Shown: positions 6,786 to 13,260 of the stretch, in pieces | Layout of the letters: each line of letters opens with the position of its first letter | Position numbering within the stretch: position 1 is the stretch's first letter | Assembly (NCBI GenBank): GCA_023260935.1 | Contig: JALQTL010000214.1 | Location: forward strand, 1-13,260 | Reading direction: 5' to 3' | Length of the DNA stretch: 13,260 nucleotides | Source of the DNA: Paracoccaceae bacterium | Lineage (GTDB): Bacteria; Pseudomonadota; Alphaproteobacteria; Rhodobacterales; Rhodobacteraceae | Program-made: the position numbers and the translations under genes | Notes under the pieces: model-generated | What the model saw: only the letters and a program-made list of their open reading frames with translations | Database searches by the model: none | What the model was told of the DNA's origin: nothing

Positions 6786-7706
6786 TCAGAAAAAGAAATC
6801 GTCGACGATCACCCGCCGCCCCAGCGTCAGCGCATCGGCCACATGAACCATCGGTGCCAGATCGACATCCGACTGCCCCGCCGCGATCAGTTCGGCCATC
6901 CGTGCGTAAAGTGCGGGATATTCGCCCATGATCGTGTTCTGGCCCCCTGCGGGCTGCCCGTCGATTTCCAGCACATTGCCGCCCATCCGCAGATCCAGCC
7001 TGCCTGCCGTGGTTTCCACCGCGATGTCCCAAGTCTGCGGGCCTTCCTGCCGCCAGTCGAAATCGGCGGTGACATTGCCGCTGAAGGCAAGCCGCGCGGC
7101 AATCGGGGTCTGCCGGTTGGCGGGAAATTCCAGTTCCGCCGATTGCAGATGCACCGGTGCGGGCAGGATTTCCGTCAGGATCGACAGCGCGTTGATGCCC
7201 GGATCGAACACCCCCATGCCCCCCGGTTCGAACACCCAGTCCTGGCCCGGGTGCCATTTTCGTACGTCCTCGCGCCAGGTGATATGGGCGCGGGTGATGG
7301 TCTTATCGGCCAGCCAGGCCTTTGCCGGGAACACCGCATGGGCCATCCGGCTATGCCAGGTAGCGAAAAGCGTCAGGCCCCGTTCGGCCGCCAGCGCTTG
7401 CAGCGCATGCACCTCGGCCAAGGTCGCGCCGGGTGGCTTTTCCAGCATCACATGCCGGCCGGACTTCAGCGCGGCTTCGGCGGCCACGAAACGGGGCACG
7501 GGCGGCAGGGCAAGCGAAACGACCTGCACATCGGGCCGTGCTTCCAGCATGCTGGCCATATCGGCAAAGGCCTGAACACCGTCCACCGTGCCCTTGCGGC
7601 TGACGGTACAGGCCAGTTCCCAATCGGCGCTGCCCCGCAGGGCCGGAACATGCTGATCCACCGCGATCTTGCCAATGCCGACAAGGGCAACCCTGAGCGC
7701 GGCCAT
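6786..7706 (-). CDS. L-arabinose / D-galactose 1-dehydrogenase (Gfo/Idh/MocA family)
   Basis: Oxidises the aldose at C1 to the lactone, the first step of the non-phosphorylating route, in the cytoplasm. The 306 residues align by memory with Azospirillum brasilense AraA (about 309). The Rossmann fold begins RVALVGIGKIAVDQHVPAL. Ser36-Arg37 (VSRKG) sit where that enzyme uses Ser-Arg to favour NADP+. The catalytic EKPP lysine is Lys90. The substrate-pocket stretches LFATWHSR (113-120), WREDVRKWHPGQDWVFEPGG (144-163) and GVFDPGINALSI (165-176, with Asp168 and Asn172) are all present. The start overlaps the previous gene's stop by one base (TGATG). Related enzymes accept both L-arabinose and D-galactose, so sugar preference is open. 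This araA is not the E. coli isomerase, so I give no symbol. Confidence 0.9.
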   Translation of the reverse strand: MAALRVALVGIGKIAVDQHVPALRGSADWELACTVSRKGTVDGVQAFADMASMLEARPDVQVVSLALPPVPRFVAAEAALKSGRHVMLEKPPGATLAEVHALQALAAERGLTLFATWHSRMAHAVFPAKAWLADKTITRAHITWREDVRKWHPGQDWVFEPGGMGVFDPGINALSILTEILPAPVHLQSAELEFPANRQTPIAARLAFSGNVTADFDWRQEGPQTWDIAVETTAGRLDLRMGGNVLEIDGQPAGGQNTIMGEYPALYARMAELIAAGQSDVDLAPMVHVADALTLGRRVIVDDFFF

Positions 7707-9448
7707 CAGTGGCTTTCCCGTGCAACGGCATTGCCCCGGCAGCCGACAAGGAAATCCATGTCCGCCCCCTTGTCAGCGCCTTCGACATGTTCGTGATACA
7801 GTTTGGCATAGCCCGAAGCGGGGGGGGCCACCGCCGGCTCCCACGCGGCCAGACGCGCGGCCAGTTCGTCATCGGAAATGTCCAGATGCAGCCGACGTGC
7901 CGCAACGTCCAGTTCGATCATGTCGCCGCTGCGGACCACAGCCAGCGGGCCGCCGCGCGCGGCCTCGGGGCTGGTGTGCAGGACAACCGTGCCGTAAGCG
8001 GTGCCCGACATGCGCGCGTCCGAGATACGGACCATATCGGTAATCCCCTTGCGCAGGATCTTGGGCGGCAGGCCCATGTTGCCCACCTCGGCCATGCCGG
8101 GGTATCCGCGCGGGCCGCAATTCTTCAGGACCATCACGCAGGTTTCGTCGATATCCAGATCCTCATCCTCGATCCGCGCCTTGTAGTCGTCGATGTCTTC
8201 GAACACGACTGCGCGGCCGCGATGCTTCATCAGATGGGGGGACGCGGCAGAAGGTTTCAGAACCGCGCCGTCGGGCGCAAGGTTGCCCTTGACCACGACA
8301 ATGCCGCCCGATTGCGTCAGCGCCTTTTCGGCGGGCAGGATCACATCGTCATTGTCGATGCGGGCATCTTTCACCTCGTCCCAGATCGGGCCGCCCGAAA
8401 CGGTCAGCGCGTCGCGGTTCAAAAGCCCCGCCTCACCCAGCCGCTTGATCACGGCGGGCAGGCCACCGGCATAGAAGAATTCCTCCATCAGATATTTGCC
8501 CGAGGGCATCAGGTTCACGATCGTGGGTACATCGCGGCCCCATTCGTCCCAGTCGTTCAGCGTCAGATCGATCCCGCAGCGCCGGGCGATGGCCAAAAGG
8601 TGAATCACGGCATTGGTGCTGCCCCCGATGGCGGCATTGGTGCGGATGGCATTCTGGAAGGCCTGCCGCGTCAGGATGTCGGACGGTTTCAGATCATCCT
8701 TAACCATCTGCACGATGCGCCGCCCGGTCAGATGCGCCATCACCCGGCGGCGGCTGTCAACCGCCGGAATGGCGGCATTGCCCGAAAGGGTCATCCCCAA
8801 GGCCTCGACCATCGATGCCATCGTACTGGCCGTGCCCATGGTGTTGCACGACCCGGGGCTGCGGCTCATCGAGGCTTCGGCCTCGACGAATTCCTCGGCC
8901 GTCATCTCGCCCGCCTTTACCGCCTCGCTGAACTTCCACAGATGCGTGCCCGACCCGACCCGTTCGCCCCGGAAATAGCCGTTCAGCATCGGCCCGCCCG
9001 ACACCATGATCGTCGGCAGATCGCAGCTTGCCGCCCCCATCAGCAGGCTGGGCGTGGTCTTGTCACAGCCCACAAGGCAGACAACGCCATCCATCTGCTG
9101 CCCGCGGATCGTTTCCTCCACCGCCATGGCGGCAAGGTTGCGAAACATCATCGCCGTCGGGCGGAACCCGGATTCCGAAACGGAAAACACCGGCACGATG
9201 ACCGGCAGGCCGCCTGCCTCGTAGACCCCGTGCTTCACCCGTTCAGCCAGATCGTTCAGATGCGCGTTGCAGGGGTTCAGTTCGGAAAAGGTATTCAGGA
9301 TGCCGATGACCGGCCGGCCATCGAACAGATCGGCGGGCAGGCCCTGGTTCTTCATCCAGCTGCGGTGATAGATCGCGTCTTTGGACGTGCCGGCGAACCA
9401 TTCCTGCGAACGCAAGCGGCGGGGCCATTTGGCGGGTTTGAAAGTCAT
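7706..9448 (-). CDS. araD: L-arabinonate dehydratase (IlvD/Edd family)
   Basis: Removes water from L-arabinonate to give 2-keto-3-deoxy-L-arabinonate. From the ATG at 9448 it has 580 residues and follows closely, from memory, the structurally known Rhizobium leguminosarum enzyme. Cys60 (LNPCNAH), Cys128 (VGCDK) and Cys201 (SPGSCNTMGTASTM) are the [2Fe-2S] ligands. Ser481 in SDARMSG is the catalytic serine. The C-terminal signature GADMDFLVGCRGNAVARESH is also kept. The start is fixed by GAGGA (9457-9453), which overlaps the upstream gene's TGA; a frame opening 16 codons earlier lacks such a site and adds unrelated residues. The gene is called araC in the Azospirillum scheme and araD elsewhere; neither is the E. 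coli gene of that name. D-fuconate or D-xylonate dehydratase activity is possible as a side reaction. Confidence 0.93.
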   Translation of the reverse strand: MTFKPAKWPRRLRSQEWFAGTSKDAIYHRSWMKNQGLPADLFDGRPVIGILNTFSELNPCNAHLNDLAERVKHGVYEAGGLPVIVPVFSVSESGFRPTAMMFRNLAAMAVEETIRGQQMDGVVCLVGCDKTTPSLLMGAASCDLPTIMVSGGPMLNGYFRGERVGSGTHLWKFSEAVKAGEMTAEEFVEAEASMSRSPGSCNTMGTASTMASMVEALGMTLSGNAAIPAVDSRRRVMAHLTGRRIVQMVKDDLKPSDILTRQAFQNAIRTNAAIGGSTNAVIHLLAIARRCGIDLTLNDWDEWGRDVPTIVNLMPSGKYLMEEFFYAGGLPAVIKRLGEAGLLNRDALTVSGGPIWDEVKDARIDNDDVILPAEKALTQSGGIVVVKGNLAPDGAVLKPSAASPHLMKHRGRAVVFEDIDDYKARIEDEDLDIDETCVMVLKNCGPRGYPGMAEVGNMGLPPKILRKGITDMVRISDARMSGTAYGTVVLHTSPEAARGGPLAVVRSGDMIELDVAARRLHLDISDDELAARLAAWEPAVAPPASGYAKLYHEHVEGADKGADMDFLVGCRGNAVARESH

Positions 9449-9452
9449 CTTG

Positions 9453-9458
9453 TCCTCA
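9453..9458 (-). promoter_or_regulatory. Ribosome binding site of the arabinonate dehydratase gene
   Basis: TGAGGA on the leftward strand combines the TGA stop of gguC with a GAGGA Shine-Dalgarno, four bases before the ATG at 9448. Stop and ribosome binding site are shared, which points to re-initiation by the same ribosomes and decides the start. Confidence 0.75.
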
Positions 9459-10445
9459 CAGGGTTTTTGCCGCGATGCAGCCTTCGTCGGCTGCAAAGGC
9501 CAGCGTATTCGTCAGGGGCAGGCCGAAGTCATCGGCCGAAATCTCGAACCGATCGCCGGCTTGCGGTGTCACGCCATCGGCGAAAGACAGGGTGGCCGTG
9601 CCGAACATGTGGACATGCACATCGCCCGGGTTTCGGAACAGTGCATATTTGAAATGGTGATGTTCCAGATTGGCCAGCGTGTGCGACATGTTCGCCTCGC
9701 CCGACAGAAAGGGCTTTTCCCAGATCACCGCCCCGCCCCGCCAGATACGGCTGGTGCCCCGCACATCGGCGGGGCAGGGGCCAAGGCGGATTTCCGGGCC
9801 GAAGCTGGCAACCCTCAGCTTGGAATGGGCCAGCCAGAGGTAATTCACCCGTTCCGTCACATGGTCAGAGAATTCGTTGCCAAGGGCAAAGCCAAGGCGG
9901 CAGGGCGTGCCGTCGGGGGCGATGACATAGATGCCGGCCAGTTCGGGTTCCTCGCCGCCATCTTCGGCAAAGCCGGGGGCCGTCAGCGCGTCACCCGGGG
10001 CCACGGCGCTTTGCCCGTTTCCCTTGAAGAACCATTCGGGCTGTGCGCCGATCTGGCCCGGCGCGGGGCGCCCGCCTTCCAGCCCCATGCGGAACATCTT
10101 CATGCTGTCGGTCAGAACCTCGGCGCCCGACAGTTTCGCATGCATCGCATCCCGGGCCGAGGCGCTGCCCAGATGGGTCAGTCCCGTGCCGGTGATGTGC
10201 AGGTGTGCAGGATCCGGGTGGCGGATCGGCAGGTCCAGCCGGCCCGCGGCGGCAAGCGCGGGCAGGTCCACCGGCTCTCCCTTGCCGCGGCTGGCGATCA
10301 CCTCGGCCAACGACAGGCCTTTTGTGGCGGCCTCCATCGCCAATCCGTAAGTGCCGCCCGTGCCGGGCACGGTGCGCGCGCCTGTGGCATCGCGGAAAAT
10401 GGCCTGTGGGCCCTGATCGGTTCTGACTTGGGAAAGAAACATCAT
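9456..10445 (-). CDS. gguC: GguC / AraD1 family protein (fumarylacetoacetase fold), probable 2-keto-3-deoxy-L-arabinonate dehydratase
   Basis: A 329-residue protein of the GguC/AraD1 family, with a C-terminal fumarylacetoacetate hydrolase-like fold. PEWFFKGNG (136-144) is the substrate-entry motif. EEPELAGIYV (165-174) and GFALGNEFSDH (185-195) carry the acidic metal ligands. The latter motif has Glu191 where most relatives have aspartate. In Agrobacterium gguC follows gguA and gguB, exactly the order here. The related FAH-fold enzyme XylX of Caulobacter dehydrates 2-keto-3-deoxyxylonate, so the likely step is conversion of 2-keto-3-deoxyarabinonate to 2-oxoglutarate semialdehyde; that is inference from family and place in the operon. 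Its ATG overlaps the gguB stop by four bases (ATGA). A second ATG follows directly. Confidence 0.85.
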   Translation of the reverse strand: MMFLSQVRTDQGPQAIFRDATGARTVPGTGGTYGLAMEAATKGLSLAEVIASRGKGEPVDLPALAAAGRLDLPIRHPDPAHLHITGTGLTHLGSASARDAMHAKLSGAEVLTDSMKMFRMGLEGGRPAPGQIGAQPEWFFKGNGQSAVAPGDALTAPGFAEDGGEEPELAGIYVIAPDGTPCRLGFALGNEFSDHVTERVNYLWLAHSKLRVASFGPEIRLGPCPADVRGTSRIWRGGAVIWEKPFLSGEANMSHTLANLEHHHFKYALFRNPGDVHVHMFGTATLSFADGVTPQAGDRFEISADDFGLPLTNTLAFAADEGCIAAKTL

Positions 10446-11644
10446 TTGCTCTTGTTGTAGACGTCGAAGATGACGGCGGCCAGAAGCACAAGCCCCTTGA
10501 TCACCTGCTGATAATCGATGCCGATCCCAAGGATCGACATGCCGTTGTTCATCACCCCCATGATCAGCGCGCCGGTCACGACGCCCACGATCTTGCCCAC
10601 GCCGCCCGACATCGACGCCCCGCCGATGAAGACGGCGGCGATCACGTCCAGCTCGAAGCCGACACCAGCCTTGGGGGTTGAGGAATTCAGACGCGCGGCC
10701 ACGATCATGCCGGCAAGGGCTGCCAGCACGCCCATGTTGGCAAAGCAGAAGAAGACCAGCCGCTCGGTCCGGATACCGGAAAGCTTGGCTGCCTTTTCGT
10801 TGCCGCCAAGCGCATAGATGCGCCGCCCGCTCGTCGTCTGTTCGGTGAAGAAGGCATAGATAACCGTCAGCAGCGCCAGCACCATCACCACATTCGGCAG
10901 GCCGCGAAAGATGGCCAGCTTGTAGCCGACAAAGATCAGCGCCCCGCAGACAATGGCATTGCGCAGCCAGAACACGCCCAGCGGTTCCGGCGCAATGCCA
11001 AAGGCCGCATCCTGCGCCCGCTTGCGCCAGCCTACCCAGACCACGATCAGGGCGGCCAGCAGCACGATCAGCAGCGCCGTGCCGTTCAGTCGGTCCAGCC
11101 CCAGAAGCGCCTCATCCGCCTTGCCGAAAAGATCGGGCAGAAAGCCGGTGGAAAGCGACTGGAAGGATTTGGGGAAAGGCCCGATGTTCTGGCCCCCCAG
11201 AAGCCACAGCGTCAGCCCCCGGAACACCAGCATCCCCGCCAGCGTGACAATGAAGGAAGGGATGCGCCAGAACGCCACCCAATAGCCTTGCGCCGCCCCG
11301 ATCACCAGGCCCACGAACAGGACGGACGGGATCACCGCCCAGACGGGCCAGCCAAGGTTGACCGTCAAGACCGCCGCCACTGCCCCGGTGAAGCCCACGA
11401 CAGACCCGACCGAAAGGTCGATATGCCCCGCCACGATCACCAGAAGCATCCCAAGCGCCATGATGATCACATAGGAGTTCTGCAGGAAAAGGTTGGTGAT
11501 GTTCTGCGCGGAAAGGAAATCGACGTCGATCATCGCCCGCACGACCACGGTGAAGAAGAAGACGATGGCGACCAGCGCCATGATCATCCCGTATTCGCGC
11601 AGGTGACTGCCCAGATAGCCCTTGTTGTTCGATGCGTCTGCCAT
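10442..11644 (-). CDS. gguB: Sugar ABC transporter permease GguB (XylH/MmsB type)
   Basis: The inner-membrane channel of a CUT2 monosaccharide importer, 400 residues with about ten or more membrane helices. Family landmarks include QNITNLFLQNSYVIIMALGM (47-66), VIVAGHIDLSVGSVVGFTG (69-87), a cytoplasmic coupling loop with GGNEKAAKLSGI, and GGASMSGGVGKIVGVVTGALIMGVMNNGM towards the C-terminus. A long hydrophilic loop around residues 150-190 and 215-230 is typical of XylH/GguB relative to shorter RbsC. The ATG directly abuts the TAA of gguA, and GGGGAAGG (11660-11653) lies eight bases before it. With ChvE-type binding proteins such systems carry L-arabinose, D-galactose, D-xylose and D-glucose; the downstream enzymes point to L-arabinose and D-galactose. 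Confidence 0.93.
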   Translation of the reverse strand: MADASNNKGYLGSHLREYGMIMALVAIVFFFTVVVRAMIDVDFLSAQNITNLFLQNSYVIIMALGMLLVIVAGHIDLSVGSVVGFTGAVAAVLTVNLGWPVWAVIPSVLFVGLVIGAAQGYWVAFWRIPSFIVTLAGMLVFRGLTLWLLGGQNIGPFPKSFQSLSTGFLPDLFGKADEALLGLDRLNGTALLIVLLAALIVVWVGWRKRAQDAAFGIAPEPLGVFWLRNAIVCGALIFVGYKLAIFRGLPNVVMVLALLTVIYAFFTEQTTSGRRIYALGGNEKAAKLSGIRTERLVFFCFANMGVLAALAGMIVAARLNSSTPKAGVGFELDVIAAVFIGGASMSGGVGKIVGVVTGALIMGVMNNGMSILGIGIDYQQVIKGLVLLAAVIFDVYNKSK

Positions 11645-13174
11645 TTATGCAGCCTTCCCCGTGCTGTTCAGGATCATGGCCATGATGCGTTCCTGACTGG
11701 CCTCGGCGCGGGAAAGCTCTCCCACGATGCGGCCTTCGTTCATCACATAGATGCGGTCACACATGCCCAGCAACTCGGGCATTTCCGAACTGATCATCAC
11801 GATCCCCCGGCCATCATCGGCCAGCTTGTTCATGATCGAATAGATTTCGAATTTCGCGCCCACGTCGATGCCCCGCGTGGGTTCATCCAGGATCAGCACC
11901 TGAGGATCGGTGAACAGCCATTTCGCCAGCACCACCTTTTGCTGATTGCCCCCCGACAGGTTCACCACCTTCTGCTGCACCCCCGGTGTGCGGATACCCA
12001 GCGACCGGCGGTATTCCTCGGCCACCTGTGCCTCCCGGCCATGGCTCAGAACCCCGCGCCGGGCGATCCCGGCCAGATTGGCCAAGCTGATGTTGCGCAG
12101 GATCGGCTCTTCCAGCACAAGGCCAAGTGCCTTGCGGTCTTCCGTTACATAGGCCAGCCCCGCGGCAACCGCGCCGTCCACGGTAGAGGTATCGGCCGGC
12201 CGGCCGGCCATGGTGACGCTGCCGCTGATGTTACGGCCATAGCTCTTGCCGAAAAGACTCATCGCCAGTTCCGTGCGCCCCGCCCCCATCAGCCCGGCGA
12301 TCCCCACGATCTCGCCCCGGCGTACCTGAAACGACGCGCCCCTGATCACCTGCCGGCCTGCCTGATCGGGGTGCCAGACGTTCCAGTCGCGCACATCCAT
12401 CAACACCTCGCCCGGATGCGGGTCGCGCTCGGGGTAGCGATGTGCCATGTCGCGGCCTACCATGTCGCGGATGATGCGGTCTTCGCTGATCTCGTCACGG
12501 TTCATGGTGGAAACCGTGGTCCCGTCCCGCAGCACGGTGATCCGGTCGGCCACCCGGGCGATCTCGTTCAGCTTGTGGCTGATGATGATCTGCGTCACCC
12601 CCTGCGCCTTCAGTTCCAGCATCAGGTCCAACAGCTTCTGACTGTCGTTTTCCTGCAGCGCCGCCGTCGGTTCGTCCAGGATCAGCAGGCGCACATCCTT
12701 GGCCAGCGCCTTGGCGATCTCGATCAACTGCTGCTTGCCCACGCCCAGCTTGCCCACAAGCGTGCCGGGCGGTTCGTCCAGCCCCACCTTGGCCAGAAGC
12801 GCGCGCGTCCGGGCAAAGGCCTCGGGCCAGCTGATCACGCCACGCCGCGCCACCTCGTTGCCCAGAAACAGGTTTTCGGCGATCGACAAAAGCGGCACCA
12901 ACGCCAGTTCCTGATGGATGATGATGATGCCCCGCGCCTCGCTGTCGCGGATCGACCGCATCGCCAAAGGGGCACCGTCATAAAATATTTCACCGCTATA
13001 GCTGCCATGCGGATAAACCCCCGACAACACCTTCATCAGGGTGGATTTTCCGGCCCCGTTCTCGCCGCAGATGGCATGGATTTCGCCGGTCTCGACCGTC
13101 AGGTTCACCTGATCAAGCGCCTTGACCCCGGGAAAAAGCTTGCTGATCCCCCGCATTTCCAGAAGCCTTGCCAT
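11645..13174 (-). CDS. gguA: Sugar ABC transporter ATP-binding protein GguA (XylG/MmsA type)
   Basis: Powers the CUT2 importer with two fused nucleotide-binding domains in 509 residues. Domain 1 has Walker A GENGAGKST (37-45), Q-loop HQEL (87-90), signature LGVGKQQ (143-149), Walker B LLILDEPT (163-170) and the H-loop His200. Domain 2 has the degenerate Walker A GLMGAGRTE (294-302) usual in this family, signature LSGGNQQ (406-412) and Walker B VLILDEPTRGID. The domain 1 signature is LGVGK rather than LSGGQ, as in other members. The start at 13174 is preceded by GGGGAGAGAG (13184-13175) and gives the canonical opening MARLLEMRGISKLFPGV. An in-frame ATG at 13255 would add 27 residues foreign to the family. 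It is the first gene of the operon visible here; a chvE-like binding protein is expected upstream. Confidence 0.94.
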   Translation of the reverse strand: MARLLEMRGISKLFPGVKALDQVNLTVETGEIHAICGENGAGKSTLMKVLSGVYPHGSYSGEIFYDGAPLAMRSIRDSEARGIIIIHQELALVPLLSIAENLFLGNEVARRGVISWPEAFARTRALLAKVGLDEPPGTLVGKLGVGKQQLIEIAKALAKDVRLLILDEPTAALQENDSQKLLDLMLELKAQGVTQIIISHKLNEIARVADRITVLRDGTTVSTMNRDEISEDRIIRDMVGRDMAHRYPERDPHPGEVLMDVRDWNVWHPDQAGRQVIRGASFQVRRGEIVGIAGLMGAGRTELAMSLFGKSYGRNISGSVTMAGRPADTSTVDGAVAAGLAYVTEDRKALGLVLEEPILRNISLANLAGIARRGVLSHGREAQVAEEYRRSLGIRTPGVQQKVVNLSGGNQQKVVLAKWLFTDPQVLILDEPTRGIDVGAKFEIYSIMNKLADDGRGIVMISSEMPELLGMCDRIYVMNEGRIVGELSRAEASQERIMAMILNSTGKAA

Positions 13175-13260
13175 CTCTCTCCCCAAACCGGTCGGGGTCA
13201 CTGACTCGCCACCATGCATGGATGCGTAGAAATCGGTGAATCGTTCAATGCTCATAGCAA
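13175..13260. other. Upstream region of gguA, probably intergenic
   Basis: Only 86 bases are visible before the edge. They hold the gguA ribosome binding site (13184-13175) and a frame in phase with gguA starting at 13255, which reads MSIERFTDFYASMHGG and has no counterpart in the transporter family. I see no hairpin or clear promoter. By analogy with chvE-gguAB this is probably the spacer between the binding-protein gene and gguA. Confidence 0.5.

Noticed and set aside
7709..9652. A 647-codon open frame on the + strand opposite the dehydratase
   Set aside because: It is a mirror of the arabinonate dehydratase gene, with no domain signal and no ribosome binding site.
11288..13204. A 638-codon open frame on the + strand opposite gguA/gguB
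   Set aside because: It is antisense to two genes with complete family motifs. Its composition (His, Gln, Arg and Asp rich, no recognisable domain) is what a high-GC antisense frame gives.
13212..13221. CCATGCATGG palindrome upstream of gguA
   Set aside because: It is only 10 bases, does not extend, and has no matching partner; expected by chance.
13175..13255. N-terminal extension of gguA from an ATG at 13255
   Set aside because: The strong ribosome binding site at 13184-13175 and the canonical opening MARLLEMRGISK favour the start at 13174.
1..13260. Search by eye for tRNA genes, CRISPR repeats, insertion sequences and attachment sites
   Set aside because: Nothing was seen: gaps are all under about 140 bases and contain only the sites listed.

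Overview
This window reads as part of a high-GC alphaproteobacterial chromosome, most likely Rhodobacterales (Paracoccaceae/Rhodobacter-like). That placement rests on codon use, on the chvE-ggu style sugar ABC operon, on TRAP transporter genes and on the non-phosphorylating L-arabinose enzymes. It is inference; there is no rRNA or other marker here. Almost every base is coding. No RNA genes, insertion sequences or CRISPR arrays are visible.

Left edge (1-1662). The 5' part of a leftward membrane gene of the NADH dehydrogenase subunit 5 / DabB type runs off the window. It is divergent from a rightward NhaR-like LysR regulator. The AT-rich 118-base gap between them carries two abutting inverted repeats, one with a T-N11-A LysR box. 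The pair looks like a DAB-type inorganic-carbon uptake locus whose dabA partner would lie beyond base 1.

Middle (1659-6516). A leftward operon encodes a TRAP transporter, in the order dctP, hairpin, dctQ, dctM, then a dihydrodipicolinate synthase (DHDPS)-family Schiff-base aldolase/dehydratase. It is divergent from a GntR/FCD regulator. A perfect 14-base palindrome just before the regulator gene is the likely operator. The likely cargo is an organic or sugar acid that is dehydrated or cleaved by the DHDPS-family enzyme, but the substrate cannot be read from sequence.

Right half (6495-13174). A tightly packed leftward operon runs gguA, gguB (sugar ABC ATPase and permease), gguC (AraD1-like, fumarylacetoacetase fold), L-arabinonate dehydratase, L-arabinose/D-galactose 1-dehydrogenase, then a remnant of an NADP-type 2-oxoglutarate-semialdehyde dehydrogenase. 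The genes overlap or sit within 20 bases of each other. Together they would import L-arabinose (or galactose-like sugars), oxidise it at C1, dehydrate the sugar acid to the 2-keto-3-deoxy acid and dehydrate that to 2-oxoglutarate semialdehyde. The periplasmic binding protein (chvE-like) is expected just beyond the right edge. No lactonase gene is present.

The most notable point is that the last gene keeps its ribosome binding site, start and reading frame but has lost the whole aldehyde dehydrogenase core. Only about 39 N-terminal and 50 C-terminal residues remain, fused in frame. The pathway's final step must therefore be supplied elsewhere, be bypassed (perhaps by an aldolase), or be lost.
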